Program-made: the position numbers and the translations under genes | Assembly (NCBI GenBank): GCA_049969475.1 | Contig: JBMFOU010000001.1 | Location: forward strand, 124,001-188,000 | DNA from: UBA2030 sp049969475 | GTDB lineage: Bacteria > Bacteroidota > Bacteroidia > Bacteroidales > TTA-H9 | DNA length: 64,000 nt | Direction: 5' to 3' | Shown here: positions 53,671 through 62,772 of the stretch, piece by piece | Numbering within the stretch: the first letter of the stretch is position 1 | How the letters are laid out: each line of letters begins with the position of its first letter | The notes under the pieces: model-generated | Databases searched by the model: none | What the model was told of the DNA's origin: nothing | The model's input: only the letters and a program-made list of their open reading frames with translations

Positions 53671-56600
53671 ATGAAAAGAAGCCTGAATCAGAGGTTACTC
53701 ATTTATATACTCACCACTCTATTAATTACTTCTGGTGCCATTATTGCCTTTATTGGTATCGAAAGCCGCAAATCATCCCTGCAACGTACACGAGCTGTTA
53801 GTATGGCCCTGGCGGGTCAATATGGTAATTACACCCGCTCTATACTCGAGCGTTACCTTGACGCTTCGCGGACCTTAGCCCAGGCTTTTAGCCGTTTCGA
53901 AAGTATTCCTGAAAATGCCCGCCGTCAGGTATATATGGATATGTTAAAACAAGTGCTAAGGGACAATGATGATTTCTTATCCGTCTGGACCATTTGGGAA
54001 CCTTACACCATCGATCGTCTGGATGCCAAATACATTTTAGCCCCAGGCGCTACCCGAATCGGCAATTTTTCCCCTACTTTTTACCGTCAGGGTAATAATA
54101 TTAAACTGGAAGTTTCTTCTCCTGATGCCACGCTCTTCGAGGGAGAATATTTTACCCTTCCCAAAGCCCGCTTGCGCGAAACCGTTCTCAATCCATATAA
54201 ATATTCCTACACTGGTGATCCGAAAGATGCCATTCTGCAAACCAACATGATTACCCCCATTATAAAGGATGGTAAATTTTTAGGTGTTGTAGGAGTTGAT
54301 GCTTCTCTTGAAGTACTTCAGGAAAAATTTCGCAACATTCATCCCATGGAAGATGGGATGGTTTTTCTTATTAGCAATAATGGGGTTTTTGTTGCTCATC
54401 CCAGCAAACGTTTTGTGGGTCAGAAAATTGATTCAGCGCTGGGCGATCTGGTAACCCGTTATCTTCTCGACCAGAAAATAGCACGAGGTGAGTCCTTTCA
54501 GGGAAGTTACCATTGTCCCATTAATAAAATAGAATATGAACTGTCGGTTATCCCGTTTGAGATAGGACAGACAGGAACCCCCTGGGCATTGGGTATTGCC
54601 ATTCCAAGGGCCACCATTCTGCACGAAGCGCGCATCACTTTCTGGAAAACCATAGGAGTGGGGATTCTGGGGCTCCTCTTTATGAGCCTGGTAGTGATAT
54701 TTATCAGTCGTAAAATTACAGGTCCGCTTAAACAAACCACCCAGCACCTGGAGGCTCTGGCCCGTGGAGCTTTACCAGACGTGGACCACATATTGGTGAA
54801 AACCAAAGACGAACTCGGTCAAATGAGTATAGCTTTACAGCGGCTTGCCAATGGCCTGAGGAATAATACCCATTTTGCGCTTGCTATTGGTGAAGGCAAC
54901 CTCGACGTTCCTTATCAACCGCTCAGCCCGCAAGACCTGTTGGGCAACGCCCTAGTGCAGATGCGCAACAATCTTAAAAAGCTGTCTGAGGTAAATGCTG
55001 CCAATAGCTGGCTGCAATCCTCCATTGTTGAGACTGGTAATGTGCTTAGGGGCGAAAAGTCTGCCGAAGACCTAGCTGGCGAATTACTCTCAAAACTGGC
55101 TCAGATATTGAAGTTCCAGGCAGGTGCGCTCTATCTCATGCAGGGCGATATACTTAAACTTACGGGCACTTATGCCTTCAGTCATCGTAAATCACCGCTC
55201 ACTGAATTTAAGTTGGGTGAAGGCTTGGTAGGGCAGGCTGCTCTTGAGAAGAAAGTTATTATTTTTGATAATGTACCACCTCAATTTATCTACATCCAGA
55301 GTGGACTGGCAGAGGGTGAAGCTCCCCAGGTAATTCTTCAGCCTTTCTTATTTCATGGACAGGTAGTAGGAGTGCTGGAGCTGGCCTCAACTCGTCCCTG
55401 GACAGACTTACAGTGCACCTTCCTAGACCAGGTAGAGGAAAGTATTGCTATTGCCTTCCATTCCATACAGACCCATCAGGAAATGAAACGTTTGCTGCTG
55501 GCTACGCAGGAGATGGCAGAAGAACTACGTGTACAGCAGGAAGAACTGCGTGAAGCCAACGAAGAACTCGAACAGCAGGCCAAAGCCCTCAAGGAGTCGG
55601 AGGCCAGCTTGCAGGCGCAGCAAGAGGAGTTAAGGGTTACCAATGAAGAACTAGAAGAAAAAACACGCATCCTCGAACAACAAAAGGCAGCCATTGCCAT
55701 TAAAAATCAGGAACTCGAGAATGCTAAGAGCGAAATTGAGCGCAAAGCCCGCGAAGTGGAAAAGGCCAGCCAATATAAATCAGAATTTCTGGCTAATATG
55801 TCGCACGAGCTCCGAACACCGCTCAATAGCTTACTTATTCTCTCTAAAAGCCTTATGGATAACAAGAAAGGTAACCTTACTCCCGATCAGGTTGAAGCCG
55901 CTCAGATTATCTATAACAGTGGAAATGAGTTACTTACCCTTATTAACGATATTCTTGATCTTTCGAAAATTGAAGCCGGACGTCTCGATATTAATCCGGA
56001 AACTGTTGATACAGAGTCTATAGCATCATATGTGAAAATGCATTTTAATCACATTGCCGCACAAAAGGGACTGGAATTCAAGGTAATGGTAGCAGATGAT
56101 GTACCGGCTCAATTCCAAACCGACCGCCTTCGCCTAGAGCAAATTCTGAAAAACCTCTTGTCGAATGCCATTAAATTCACCAGTCAAGGTTATGTTTCTT
56201 TCGAAATTTCAATGGCCGATAAGCCTCAGAAAAGTTTTAAAACTCCTGCCTTGCAAAAGGGGCCAGTTATCGCTTTCTCAGTGGCCGATACAGGGATTGG
56301 TATTCCCAACGATAAGCAGGACTTGATTTTTGAGGCATTTAAGCAAGCCGATGGAAGCACTTCGAGAAAATATGGAGGTACGGGCTTAGGGCTTAGTATC
56401 TCGAAAGAGCTGTCACGACTTTTGGGTGGCGAAATACACCTGGAAAGTGAGCCAGGCAAAGGAAGCCGTTTTACGGTTTATTTGCCCATAAAAACAACAG
56501 GCGAGAGCTTAAATAAAGAAAAAGTAGAGAACAAACCTCTGAAAAACGAAATTCCTTCAGAGACTAGCCACACGCAAGAAGATCCCTTATTGGACGAAAA

Positions 56601-57834
56601 CCCACCTGCCCCACCTAAGGTGGAATCTATTCCAGATGATAGAAACATTATTGCCGCGGGCGACAGGGTTTTACTCATAGTAGAGGATGATGCATCTTTT
56701 GCTACGGTATTGGCTGGACAAGCCAGGGAAAAGGGGTTCAAGGTGCTGGCCTGCGCTACGGGTGAGGAAGGCCTTGAGCTGGCTGCCCAATTTAAGCCTG
56801 CAGCTATTATCCTGGATATCAATTTACCGGGTATGAATGGTTGGGATGTACTCGAAAGGATAAAAGACAATCCTGCTCTACGCCACATCCCAGTACACAT
56901 AATGTCAGCCTACGACGAAGATATCGAAGCCTACCGCAAAGGAGCCATTGGATACCTCACAAAGCCCGTAAATCCCGAAGAACTTGAGTTGGCTTTCGAT
57001 CGCATCGGACACTATCTTAACAGCCAGATGCGCGAACTGCTATTGGTAGAAGATGATAAAAATCTGCGTAAATCTATCAAATCTATTATTGGAGAAAAGG
57101 ATATCAAAATAACGGATGCCGATTCGGGTAAGGCAGCTCTTGAAGCACTTCGTTCCCGAAACTTCGATTGCATGGTACTCGATCTGGGCCTGCCCGATAT
57201 GAGTGGTTTCGAACTATTGCGGGCCATTAAAAACGATAAGGAAATCAAAGCGCCTCCAGTCATCGTCTATACTGGTCGGGAGCTGACTCGCGAAGAAGAT
57301 AAGGAACTTCATCAATATACTGACTCCATCATAATTAAGGGGGTAAAATCGGAAGAACGCCTACTCGATGAGACAGCGCTGTTCTTACACAGAGTGGTCA
57401 GCGAAATGCCTCCCCAACAGCAAGAGATCATCAGTTTTCTACACGATCGCGATACTATTTTTCGTAATAAAAAGATCCTCATCGTTGATGACGATATGCG
57501 AAATGTCATTGCCTTAACCCGGGTGTTGGAGGAAAAGGAAATCATAGTGCGTGCGGCTGAAAATGGACAGATGGCCATCGATATGCTCAACCGTGAACCC
57601 GACATACATCTCGTGCTCATGGATATCATGATGCCTGTGATGGATGGATACGAGACTATTCGTAAAATAAGGGAAATTCCTCAATTTCGTGGTTTGCCCA
57701 TAATAGCTCTGACAGCCAAAGCAATGAAGGAAGACCGAAACCGATGCATTAGTGCCGGCGCCAGCGATTATATTTCCAAGCCGGTTAATGTTGACAAGCT
57801 TTTGTCTCTCATCCGTGTTTGGCTACATAAATAA
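53671..57834 (+). CDS. large hybrid histidine kinase (dCache-HAMP-GAF-HK-REC3)
   Basis: This 1387-residue membrane sensor starts with a helix (residues 9-27), a dCache periplasmic domain (about 30-320, WTIWEPYTID, GVVGVDASLE), a second helix and HAMP (near 344-395). A GAF domain follows (about 455-605), then a long Gln/Glu coiled coil, HisKA with His712 in MSHELRTPLNS, HATPase (about 815-935, DTGIGIPND and GGTGLGLSIS) and three receivers near 1000, 1121 and 1266 with DINLPG, DLGLPD and DIMMPV. It is the first gene of a tight run: the next kinase starts 9 bp later. No Hpt or DNA-binding domain is present, so output must go through other proteins. Confidence 0.94.
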   Translation: MKRSLNQRLLIYILTTLLITSGAIIAFIGIESRKSSLQRTRAVSMALAGQYGNYTRSILERYLDASRTLAQAFSRFESIPENARRQVYMDMLKQVLRDNDDFLSVWTIWEPYTIDRLDAKYILAPGATRIGNFSPTFYRQGNNIKLEVSSPDATLFEGEYFTLPKARLRETVLNPYKYSYTGDPKDAILQTNMITPIIKDGKFLGVVGVDASLEVLQEKFRNIHPMEDGMVFLISNNGVFVAHPSKRFVGQKIDSALGDLVTRYLLDQKIARGESFQGSYHCPINKIEYELSVIPFEIGQTGTPWALGIAIPRATILHEARITFWKTIGVGILGLLFMSLVVIFISRKITGPLKQTTQHLEALARGALPDVDHILVKTKDELGQMSIALQRLANGLRNNTHFALAIGEGNLDVPYQPLSPQDLLGNALVQMRNNLKKLSEVNAANSWLQSSIVETGNVLRGEKSAEDLAGELLSKLAQILKFQAGALYLMQGDILKLTGTYAFSHRKSPLTEFKLGEGLVGQAALEKKVIIFDNVPPQFIYIQSGLAEGEAPQVILQPFLFHGQVVGVLELASTRPWTDLQCTFLDQVEESIAIAFHSIQTHQEMKRLLLATQEMAEELRVQQEELREANEELEQQAKALKESEASLQAQQEELRVTNEELEEKTRILEQQKAAIAIKNQELENAKSEIERKAREVEKASQYKSEFLANMSHELRTPLNSLLILSKSLMDNKKGNLTPDQVEAAQIIYNSGNELLTLINDILDLSKIEAGRLDINPETVDTESIASYVKMHFNHIAAQKGLEFKVMVADDVPAQFQTDRLRLEQILKNLLSNAIKFTSQGYVSFEISMADKPQKSFKTPALQKGPVIAFSVADTGIGIPNDKQDLIFEAFKQADGSTSRKYGGTGLGLSISKELSRLLGGEIHLESEPGKGSRFTVYLPIKTTGESLNKEKVENKPLKNEIPSETSHTQEDPLLDENPPAPPKVESIPDDRNIIAAGDRVLLIVEDDASFATVLAGQAREKGFKVLACATGEEGLELAAQFKPAAIILDINLPGMNGWDVLERIKDNPALRHIPVHIMSAYDEDIEAYRKGAIGYLTKPVNPEELELAFDRIGHYLNSQMRELLLVEDDKNLRKSIKSIIGEKDIKITDADSGKAALEALRSRNFDCMVLDLGLPDMSGFELLRAIKNDKEIKAPPVIVYTGRELTREEDKELHQYTDSIIIKGVKSEERLLDETALFLHRVVSEMPPQQQEIISFLHDRDTIFRNKKILIVDDDMRNVIALTRVLEEKEIIVRAAENGQMAIDMLNREPDIHLVLMDIMMPVMDGYETIRKIREIPQFRGLPIIALTAKAMKEDRNRCISAGASDYISKPVNVDKLLSLIRVWLHK

Positions 57835-57843
57835 CCTCTGACC

Positions 57844-59457
57844 ATGTCATCTAAACCCCAGATATTGATTGTTGATGATAAGGTGGAGAACCTTATTTCA
57901 CTCGAGACTTTACTTGAAGGCTTCGAAGTTGAATTTATAAGGGCATTGAGTGGAAATGAAGCTATCGCAAAAGTTCTTAACCACGATTTTGCACTTGCCA
58001 TCATCGATATTCAAATGCCTGGTATGGATGGATACGAAACTGTAACCCTTATTCGCCAGACAGCCAAAGGGAAATATCTGCCGGTTATCTTTGTTTCAGC
58101 TATTTATAAGGAAGATTTTCATGTGGTCAAGGGTATCGAAACAGGCGCTGTGGATTTTATTTCCAAACCCATCGATGGGAGAATTTTAAGGGGAAAAGTT
58201 AAAGTATTCCTTGAGCTTTATATTCAAAAACGAGAGCTTACCCGGCTGGTACGCGAAAAAGAAATCATTAGCGAACAATACCGCATTGCCAAGGAAAAAG
58301 CTGAAGCCGCTACCCGTGCCAAATCCATTTTCCTGGCCAACATGAGTCACGAAATACGTACCCCCATGAACGGCATCATTGGGATGGCTGATCTTTTGGC
58401 TCAAACTCCACTTACTGACGAACAGCGCGATTATTTAAATACAATTATAGCTTCGGGGCGCAACCTGCTCAATATCATTAACGATATTCTCGATTTCTCC
58501 AAAATTGAATCCAACCAGGTTGAACTCGAAAATATTCCCTTCAACCTCTTTGTTGCCATCGAGGAAGTAATTAAAATTCTGACTATTAGGGCCCATGAAA
58601 ATAAGGTTACGCTTCAAATAATGTTTGACGAAAAGGTGCCCCGTTATGTTAAAGGAGACCCCCTGCGTCTAAAGCAGATAGTCACTAATTTGGTGAATAA
58701 TGCCATTAAGTTTACTTATGAAGGGATTGTAACAGTTGAAGTGAATGTCAATAAAGACGGCGACCAGAGTGTCAAACTGCTTTTTAAGGTGGTGGATACA
58801 GGTATTGGTATATCCCCCGAAGGAAAAGAAAAGTTATTCAAAGCATTTTCACAAGCCGATAGCTCAACCACCAGAAAATACGGGGGTACGGGCCTGGGCC
58901 TTGCGATCTCGAAGAGCCTCTGCGAAATGATGGACGGAGAAATAGGTGTAGAAAGCGAGGTGGGTAAGGGCTCTACTTTCTGGTTTACTGCTGTTTTCGA
59001 AAAAGTATCACCCGAGGAAATCCCTGAGGAACAACAGGAAATGGATGTGCAGGAAGTAGAAATGAGGCCTTTAAATATTCTTCTGGCTGAAGATAATTTA
59101 ATCAATCAAAAAGTAGCATTAGCTAATCTCAAGCGGTTCGGCCATTCGGTGGATGTAGCTAAAAATGGCCTGGAGGCCGTGGAAATGGCCAGAAGTCATC
59201 GCTATGATTTGATTTTAATGGATATACAAATGCCTGAAATGGATGGTTATGAGGCAACCACCATCATTAGAGCCGAAGAAGCTGAAAAAGGTATCCATAC
59301 GCCCATTATTGCTATGACCGCTAACTCATTCGAGGCCGACCGCGAACGTTGTTTGGCTATTGGTATGGATGATTACATCAGTAAGCCTTTCAGAATTAAT
59401 GATTTATTAAGCGTTTTACAGAAAATCTCCCATAAGCATGATCAGAAAGGACTATAA
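57844..59457 (+). CDS. cytoplasmic hybrid histidine kinase (REC-HisKA-HATPase-REC)
   Basis: This 537-residue soluble protein has an N-terminal receiver (DD at 11-12, Asp55 in IIDIQMPG, Lys in SKPIDG). A linker helix leads to HisKA with His169 in MSHEIRTPMNG, then HATPase (DTGIGISPEG, GGTGLGLAISK) and a C-terminal receiver (LMDIQMPEMDG, about 400-530). Being soluble with a receiver at the front, it can take phosphate from the large kinase upstream. Its end overlaps the next gene by 20 bp. Confidence 0.94.
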   Translation: MSSKPQILIVDDKVENLISLETLLEGFEVEFIRALSGNEAIAKVLNHDFALAIIDIQMPGMDGYETVTLIRQTAKGKYLPVIFVSAIYKEDFHVVKGIETGAVDFISKPIDGRILRGKVKVFLELYIQKRELTRLVREKEIISEQYRIAKEKAEAATRAKSIFLANMSHEIRTPMNGIIGMADLLAQTPLTDEQRDYLNTIIASGRNLLNIINDILDFSKIESNQVELENIPFNLFVAIEEVIKILTIRAHENKVTLQIMFDEKVPRYVKGDPLRLKQIVTNLVNNAIKFTYEGIVTVEVNVNKDGDQSVKLLFKVVDTGIGISPEGKEKLFKAFSQADSSTTRKYGGTGLGLAISKSLCEMMDGEIGVESEVGKGSTFWFTAVFEKVSPEEIPEEQQEMDVQEVEMRPLNILLAEDNLINQKVALANLKRFGHSVDVAKNGLEAVEMARSHRYDLILMDIQMPEMDGYEATTIIRAEEAEKGIHTPIIAMTANSFEADRERCLAIGMDDYISKPFRINDLLSVLQKISHKHDQKGL

Positions 59458-59821
59458 CTGGACAGGTAAGGTTATTTTAATTGCGGAAGACTCCGATACA
59501 AGTCGACATTACTTTGCAGCAGCCTTTCGCCGCACAGGAGCCACACTTATTTGGGCGCGTACGGGAATGGAAGCTGTTGAAATAGTCCGGTCGCAGCCAG
59601 TAGACCTTGTTTTTATGGACCTCGATTTACCGGTGATGAATGGAATCGTGGCTTCGCGTCTTATTCATGAAGAGTTTCCCGACTTACCTGTAATTGCCCA
59701 AACGGCACACATTCAATCAGGCGATGCCAAAGCCAGTTATGAAGCAGGCTGCCGGGAGTTTATGACCAAGCCTATATCACTTGATTTTTTATTGGAAACC
59801 CTCGATAAATATTTGCACTGA
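59438..59821 (+). CDS. single-domain response regulator
   Basis: This 127-residue stand-alone receiver has acidic residues Glu17-Asp18, phospho-acceptor Asp61 in FMDLDLPVMNG and Lys in MTKPISL. No output domain is attached. It overlaps the kinase gene by 20 bp and its stop overlaps the tadA start (TGATG), so all are translationally coupled. A CheY/Spo0F-like shuttle between the kinases and a distant Hpt or effector is a fair inference. Confidence 0.92.
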   Translation: MIRKDYNWTGKVILIAEDSDTSRHYFAAAFRRTGATLIWARTGMEAVEIVRSQPVDLVFMDLDLPVMNGIVASRLIHEEFPDLPVIAQTAHIQSGDAKASYEAGCREFMTKPISLDFLLETLDKYLH

Positions 59822-60273
59822 TGGGTTTTTCGATTTATTCCGATGAATATTTTATGGGCGAAGCCCTGAAAGAAGCCCATCAGGCAGCCTCCGAAGATGA
59901 GGTACCTGTGGGGGCAGTGGTGGTTTGCAATGGTAAAATTGTGGCCCGCGCCCACAACATGACAGAGCGCCTCAACGACGTCACCGCCCATGCCGAGATG
60001 CTGGCTATAACAGCTGCCGAAAATTATCTGGGAGCCAAGTATCTCACCGATTGCACAATCTATGTTACTGTAGAGCCCTGCCCAATGTGCGCTGCTGCTT
60101 TGGGTTGGGCCCAGGTGGGTAAACTCCTGTACGGTGCATCTGACCCAAAATTTGGTTACACCCTGTTGCAGGGTCGGTTGTTGCATCCCAAAACCCAGGT
60201 TGTGTCGGGCCTTCGGGCTGATGAGTGCAGCCAATTGATGACGGGTTTTTTTAAGCTCAAACGAGGAAAATAA
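59821..60273 (+). CDS. tadA: tRNA-specific adenosine deaminase
   Basis: This 150-residue zinc deaminase converts A34 to inosine in tRNA-Arg(ACG). Zinc ligands are His57 in HAEM (catalytic Glu59) and Cys87/Cys90 in VEPCPMC; GALGWAQV-like context and GASDPKFGYT fit TadA. It is one base from the receiver gene stop (TGATG overlap), placing a tRNA-modifying enzyme at the end of a signalling operon, probably by chance of gene order. Confidence 0.92.
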   Translation: MGFSIYSDEYFMGEALKEAHQAASEDEVPVGAVVVCNGKIVARAHNMTERLNDVTAHAEMLAITAAENYLGAKYLTDCTIYVTVEPCPMCAAALGWAQVGKLLYGASDPKFGYTLLQGRLLHPKTQVVSGLRADECSQLMTGFFKLKRGK

Positions 60274-60298
60274 ACCTTCGTTTTAATCTGTGCCAGAG

Positions 60299-60694
60299 CT
60301 AAAAATGCTTCTTGTAGATATTGAAGTACTGATTTTCTCTAAAGTGGTGGATTTTGGCCGCTAGCATCAGGAAGATATCTTGTTGTTTTTCCTTGAGCCA
60401 TTGAAGTGCCGCAGGTTTATTTCTACAAGCGTCGGCAAAGATGATGCTGAAAAGCATCTTATGCTCTCGCAACCATAGGTAAGCTTTTGGATCGTTGTCG
60501 ATGGCTGCATCGAGGGCAGCCAGGTGTGGAAAGTGCTGAAGAAGAAACTTAAAGGCCTCTTCGCTGCCGCGGATGCTTCGTGAGAGAGCAGCCAGTTCAG
60601 GGTAGCCATTGTTGAAAAGCCACATCAACTTTTCATCGTCACCTGTAAGCGTATCGCCAAAAGCGAGCAATATGTCCTTGGGATATTGTAACAT
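60299..60694 (-). CDS. small conserved-looking protein of unknown function
   Basis: This 131-residue protein is mostly helical, with repeated aromatic and leucine patterns such as LMWLFNNGYPELAAL, AFKFLLQHFPHLAALD and AYLWLREHKMLFSII. These look like three copies of an ~37-residue helical unit (L..WL...P.LAA.D-like). No known family is recognised, and no signal or membrane segment is seen. Its start overlaps the radical SAM stop (TAATG), so the two are translated together. Confidence 0.75.
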   Translation of the reverse strand: MLQYPKDILLAFGDTLTGDDEKLMWLFNNGYPELAALSRSIRGSEEAFKFLLQHFPHLAALDAAIDNDPKAYLWLREHKMLFSIIFADACRNKPAALQWLKEKQQDIFLMLAAKIHHFRENQYFNIYKKHF

Positions 60695-61467
60695 TAGTAC
60701 ACCTCAACTTCAAGACCTGCCTGACTAACCATTTGAGCAATTTTTTGTAATTGAATGTGCGGAACTTGTATCAATCCTTCTACGGGGGTTTCACGGGCAA
60801 TGGAGTAAATCATCACCAAACGAGGATGAATTTTTAATAAATGAGCAAGCCATGCCGATGTTTCTTCGGGTGTGGTGTTATCAATGGGATGACCTTCTAC
60901 GACCCCGCGCACAAACATGGTTTGAATAATAAGATTTCCCTTGAAAAACAAAAGATCTCTCACTACTTGTTCCAAGGTCAGGTTACGAGGGGGGCGGTTT
61001 ATGAGTCGAAAGCTGGACTCTAGCCCCGCATCCAACTTTAAAACATTATGGTCGGCCTTAAGCAATGCCTGACGGATATCTTCCCTGTGAATCATACTGC
61101 CGTTGGATAGCACAGTGATTTTTGCCTCTGGGAAATACTTATTGCGAAGTTTAAGGGTATCTTCCATAATACCTGCGAAGGCAGGATGCAGTGTAGGCTC
61201 TCCATTCCCAGCGAAGGTTATGTTGTCGGGGAATTGTCCCTGTTGCTTCATGAGGCGGAGCCTTTTTTCCAATTGCTCGGCTACTAGCTCACGGGTTGGA
61301 AGGTCATCCTTTTTTCCAGGCGGTACCAGGGTAAATCCACATTCGCAGTATATGCAGTCGTAGCTACAAATTTTGTAAGTGTTGGGTAAAAGATTTATTC
61401 CCAGCGAATTGCCAAATCTGCGGCTTCTTACGGGTCCAAAAATGGTGTCTGAAAAAAGAAAGGTCAT
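60694..61467 (-). CDS. radical SAM protein (COG0731-like)
   Basis: This 257-residue protein has the family start GPVRSRRFGNSLGI and the iron-sulfur motif CSYDCIYCECG (Cys-x3-Cys-x2-Cys). FAGNGEPTLHP follows, as in pyruvate formate-lyase-activase-like and Tyw1-like radical SAM enzymes. The substrate is unknown. The 131-residue gene is coupled to it (TAATG). Nitroreductase lies 13 bp upstream on the same strand, so three genes probably form one operon. Confidence 0.88.
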   Translation of the reverse strand: MTFLFSDTIFGPVRSRRFGNSLGINLLPNTYKICSYDCIYCECGFTLVPPGKKDDLPTRELVAEQLEKRLRLMKQQGQFPDNITFAGNGEPTLHPAFAGIMEDTLKLRNKYFPEAKITVLSNGSMIHREDIRQALLKADHNVLKLDAGLESSFRLINRPPRNLTLEQVVRDLLFFKGNLIIQTMFVRGVVEGHPIDNTTPEETSAWLAHLLKIHPRLVMIYSIARETPVEGLIQVPHIQLQKIAQMVSQAGLEVEVY

Positions 61468-61480
61468 AAGAGTTCATTTT

Positions 61481-62008
61481 TTACTCAGCCTGAGGATTAT
61501 TTCGATTTCCGTAGGTCTCATAAGAAACCAGATTTGGATCATAAAAACCTCTTTTAGTCGGCTGCTCGGTAGCATAACCAATACAAACCAGAGCAAAAGG
61601 CATTATGGACTCTGGTAGCTTGAGATTTTCTTTCAGGTAGGCTATTCTTTCCTGACGTGGATAAACGCCCAACCAAAGGCTACCCAAGCCCCGCCTGGTA
61701 GCCTCCAGCAGCATGTTTTGTACCGATGCAGCACAATCTACAGGCCAATAGTTTTTATGCGTCTCGCGGGAGGTATCGCCGCAAACCACGATTACTACCG
61801 GACATTGGGAAGCAAATCTTGCATGTGGACCAGTCTGGGCCAGCATTTTCCGTATTTCTTCATTCTTAATAACAATAAAATGCCACGGCCGCTGATTACC
61901 AGCTGATGGAGCATGCATGGCCGCGTCAAGGATGAAGTGCAGGTCTTCCTCTTTAACTGGGTCAGTATTAAATCTCCTGATACTGCGTCGGCTTCGAATG
62001 ATGTCCAT
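61481..62008 (-). CDS. nitroreductase family flavoprotein
   Basis: This 175-residue protein has the FMN-binding pattern RSRRSIRRF at the start, APSAGNQRPWHFIVIK, GLGSLWLGV and the closing VCIGYATE. The short length fits the small Bacteroidota/anaerobe subgroup. The substrate is unknown. It is first in a minus-strand group with the radical SAM gene. Confidence 0.92.
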   Translation of the reverse strand: MDIIRSRRSIRRFNTDPVKEEDLHFILDAAMHAPSAGNQRPWHFIVIKNEEIRKMLAQTGPHARFASQCPVVIVVCGDTSRETHKNYWPVDCAASVQNMLLEATRRGLGSLWLGVYPRQERIAYLKENLKLPESIMPFALVCIGYATEQPTKRGFYDPNLVSYETYGNRNNPQAE

Positions 62009-62027
62009 TTTACAGGTAATTTTACAG

Positions 62028-62035
62028 CAAAATTA
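62028..62035 (-). promoter_or_regulatory. -7 box for the nitroreductase operon
   Basis: On the minus strand TAATTTTG fits TAnnTTTG, 19 bp upstream of the ATG at 62008. Confidence 0.5.
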
Positions 62036-62054
62036 GTGGCTTTATTCCTACCCA

Positions 62055-62678
62055 ATGCAGATACTCCTGAAAGATGTGGGGAAACGTTTTGAACGTCAGT
62101 GGGTTTTTCGCAGGTTGAGTTTTGACCTTCCCTCCGGAACCCATATGGCTATATTAGGACCCAATGGAAGCGGAAAATCAACCCTTTTGAAAATCATAGC
62201 CGGATGGCTTAATCCTACGGAGGGTACAATAACCTATACCTTGAATGGCTTGCCATTGGACGAATCCGCTGAGCTCTTTGGCTACCTCACTATGGCAGCC
62301 CCTTATCTCGAACTCATTGAGGAATTTACCCTCGCCGAAGCCATTGAATTTCATTTTCGATTTAAAAAACCTATGCCTGGACTAACTCTTTCTGACATTA
62401 CAAGGGCATCAGGCTTAGAAGATAAATCCCATCGCCCAATTCGCTATTTTTCATCGGGTATGAAACAAAGAGTTAAATTGGTTCTGGCTCTGCTTTCCGA
62501 TACCCCTTTGGTGCTTCTCGATGAACCTTGCAGCAATCTGGATGCAGCAGCCAAACAATGGTACCGAAAACTCATAGACGAATTTACTCAGGGCAGAACA
62601 GTCGTGGTAGGCTCTAATCATTCTGCTGAAGAATACGATTTTTGTACAGAAATTGTGTTACTTAATTCCTCTGTCTGA
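62055..62678 (+). CDS. ABC transporter ATP-binding protein (orphan)
   Basis: This 207-residue ATPase has Walker A GPNGSGKST, Q-loop region YLTMAAPYLEL, signature YFSSGMKQRVKLVLALL and Walker B LVLLDEPCSNLD, then the H-loop GSNHSAEEY. It resembles short CcmA-type or GldA-like subunits. No permease is beside it; the adjacent gene is efp. Its partner is therefore elsewhere, and the gldF permease gene (29419-30153) is only one possibility. Confidence 0.88.
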   Translation: MQILLKDVGKRFERQWVFRRLSFDLPSGTHMAILGPNGSGKSTLLKIIAGWLNPTEGTITYTLNGLPLDESAELFGYLTMAAPYLELIEEFTLAEAIEFHFRFKKPMPGLTLSDITRASGLEDKSHRPIRYFSSGMKQRVKLVLALLSDTPLVLLDEPCSNLDAAAKQWYRKLIDEFTQGRTVVVGSNHSAEEYDFCTEIVLLNSSV

Positions 62679-62704
62679 TTTCATAAATTCCTTATTAACT
62701 GTAT

Positions 62705-62735
62705 TTTGTAGAGAGGCAGAAAAGATCTATTTTTG
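62705..62735 (+). promoter_or_regulatory. promoter of efp
   Basis: TTTG (62705-62708), a 19-bp spacer and TATTTTTG (62728-62735) form the full Bacteroidota promoter, 37 bp upstream of the ATG. Confidence 0.75.
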
Positions 62736-62772
62736 CAGAGAATTTATAAATACCAAGAAATAAAGCAATTAT

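Noticed and set aside
59821..60273. A guanine or cytosine deaminase instead of TadA
   Set aside because: The motif order and the PCPMC, GASDPKFGYT context fit TadA; a cytosine deaminase is less likely.
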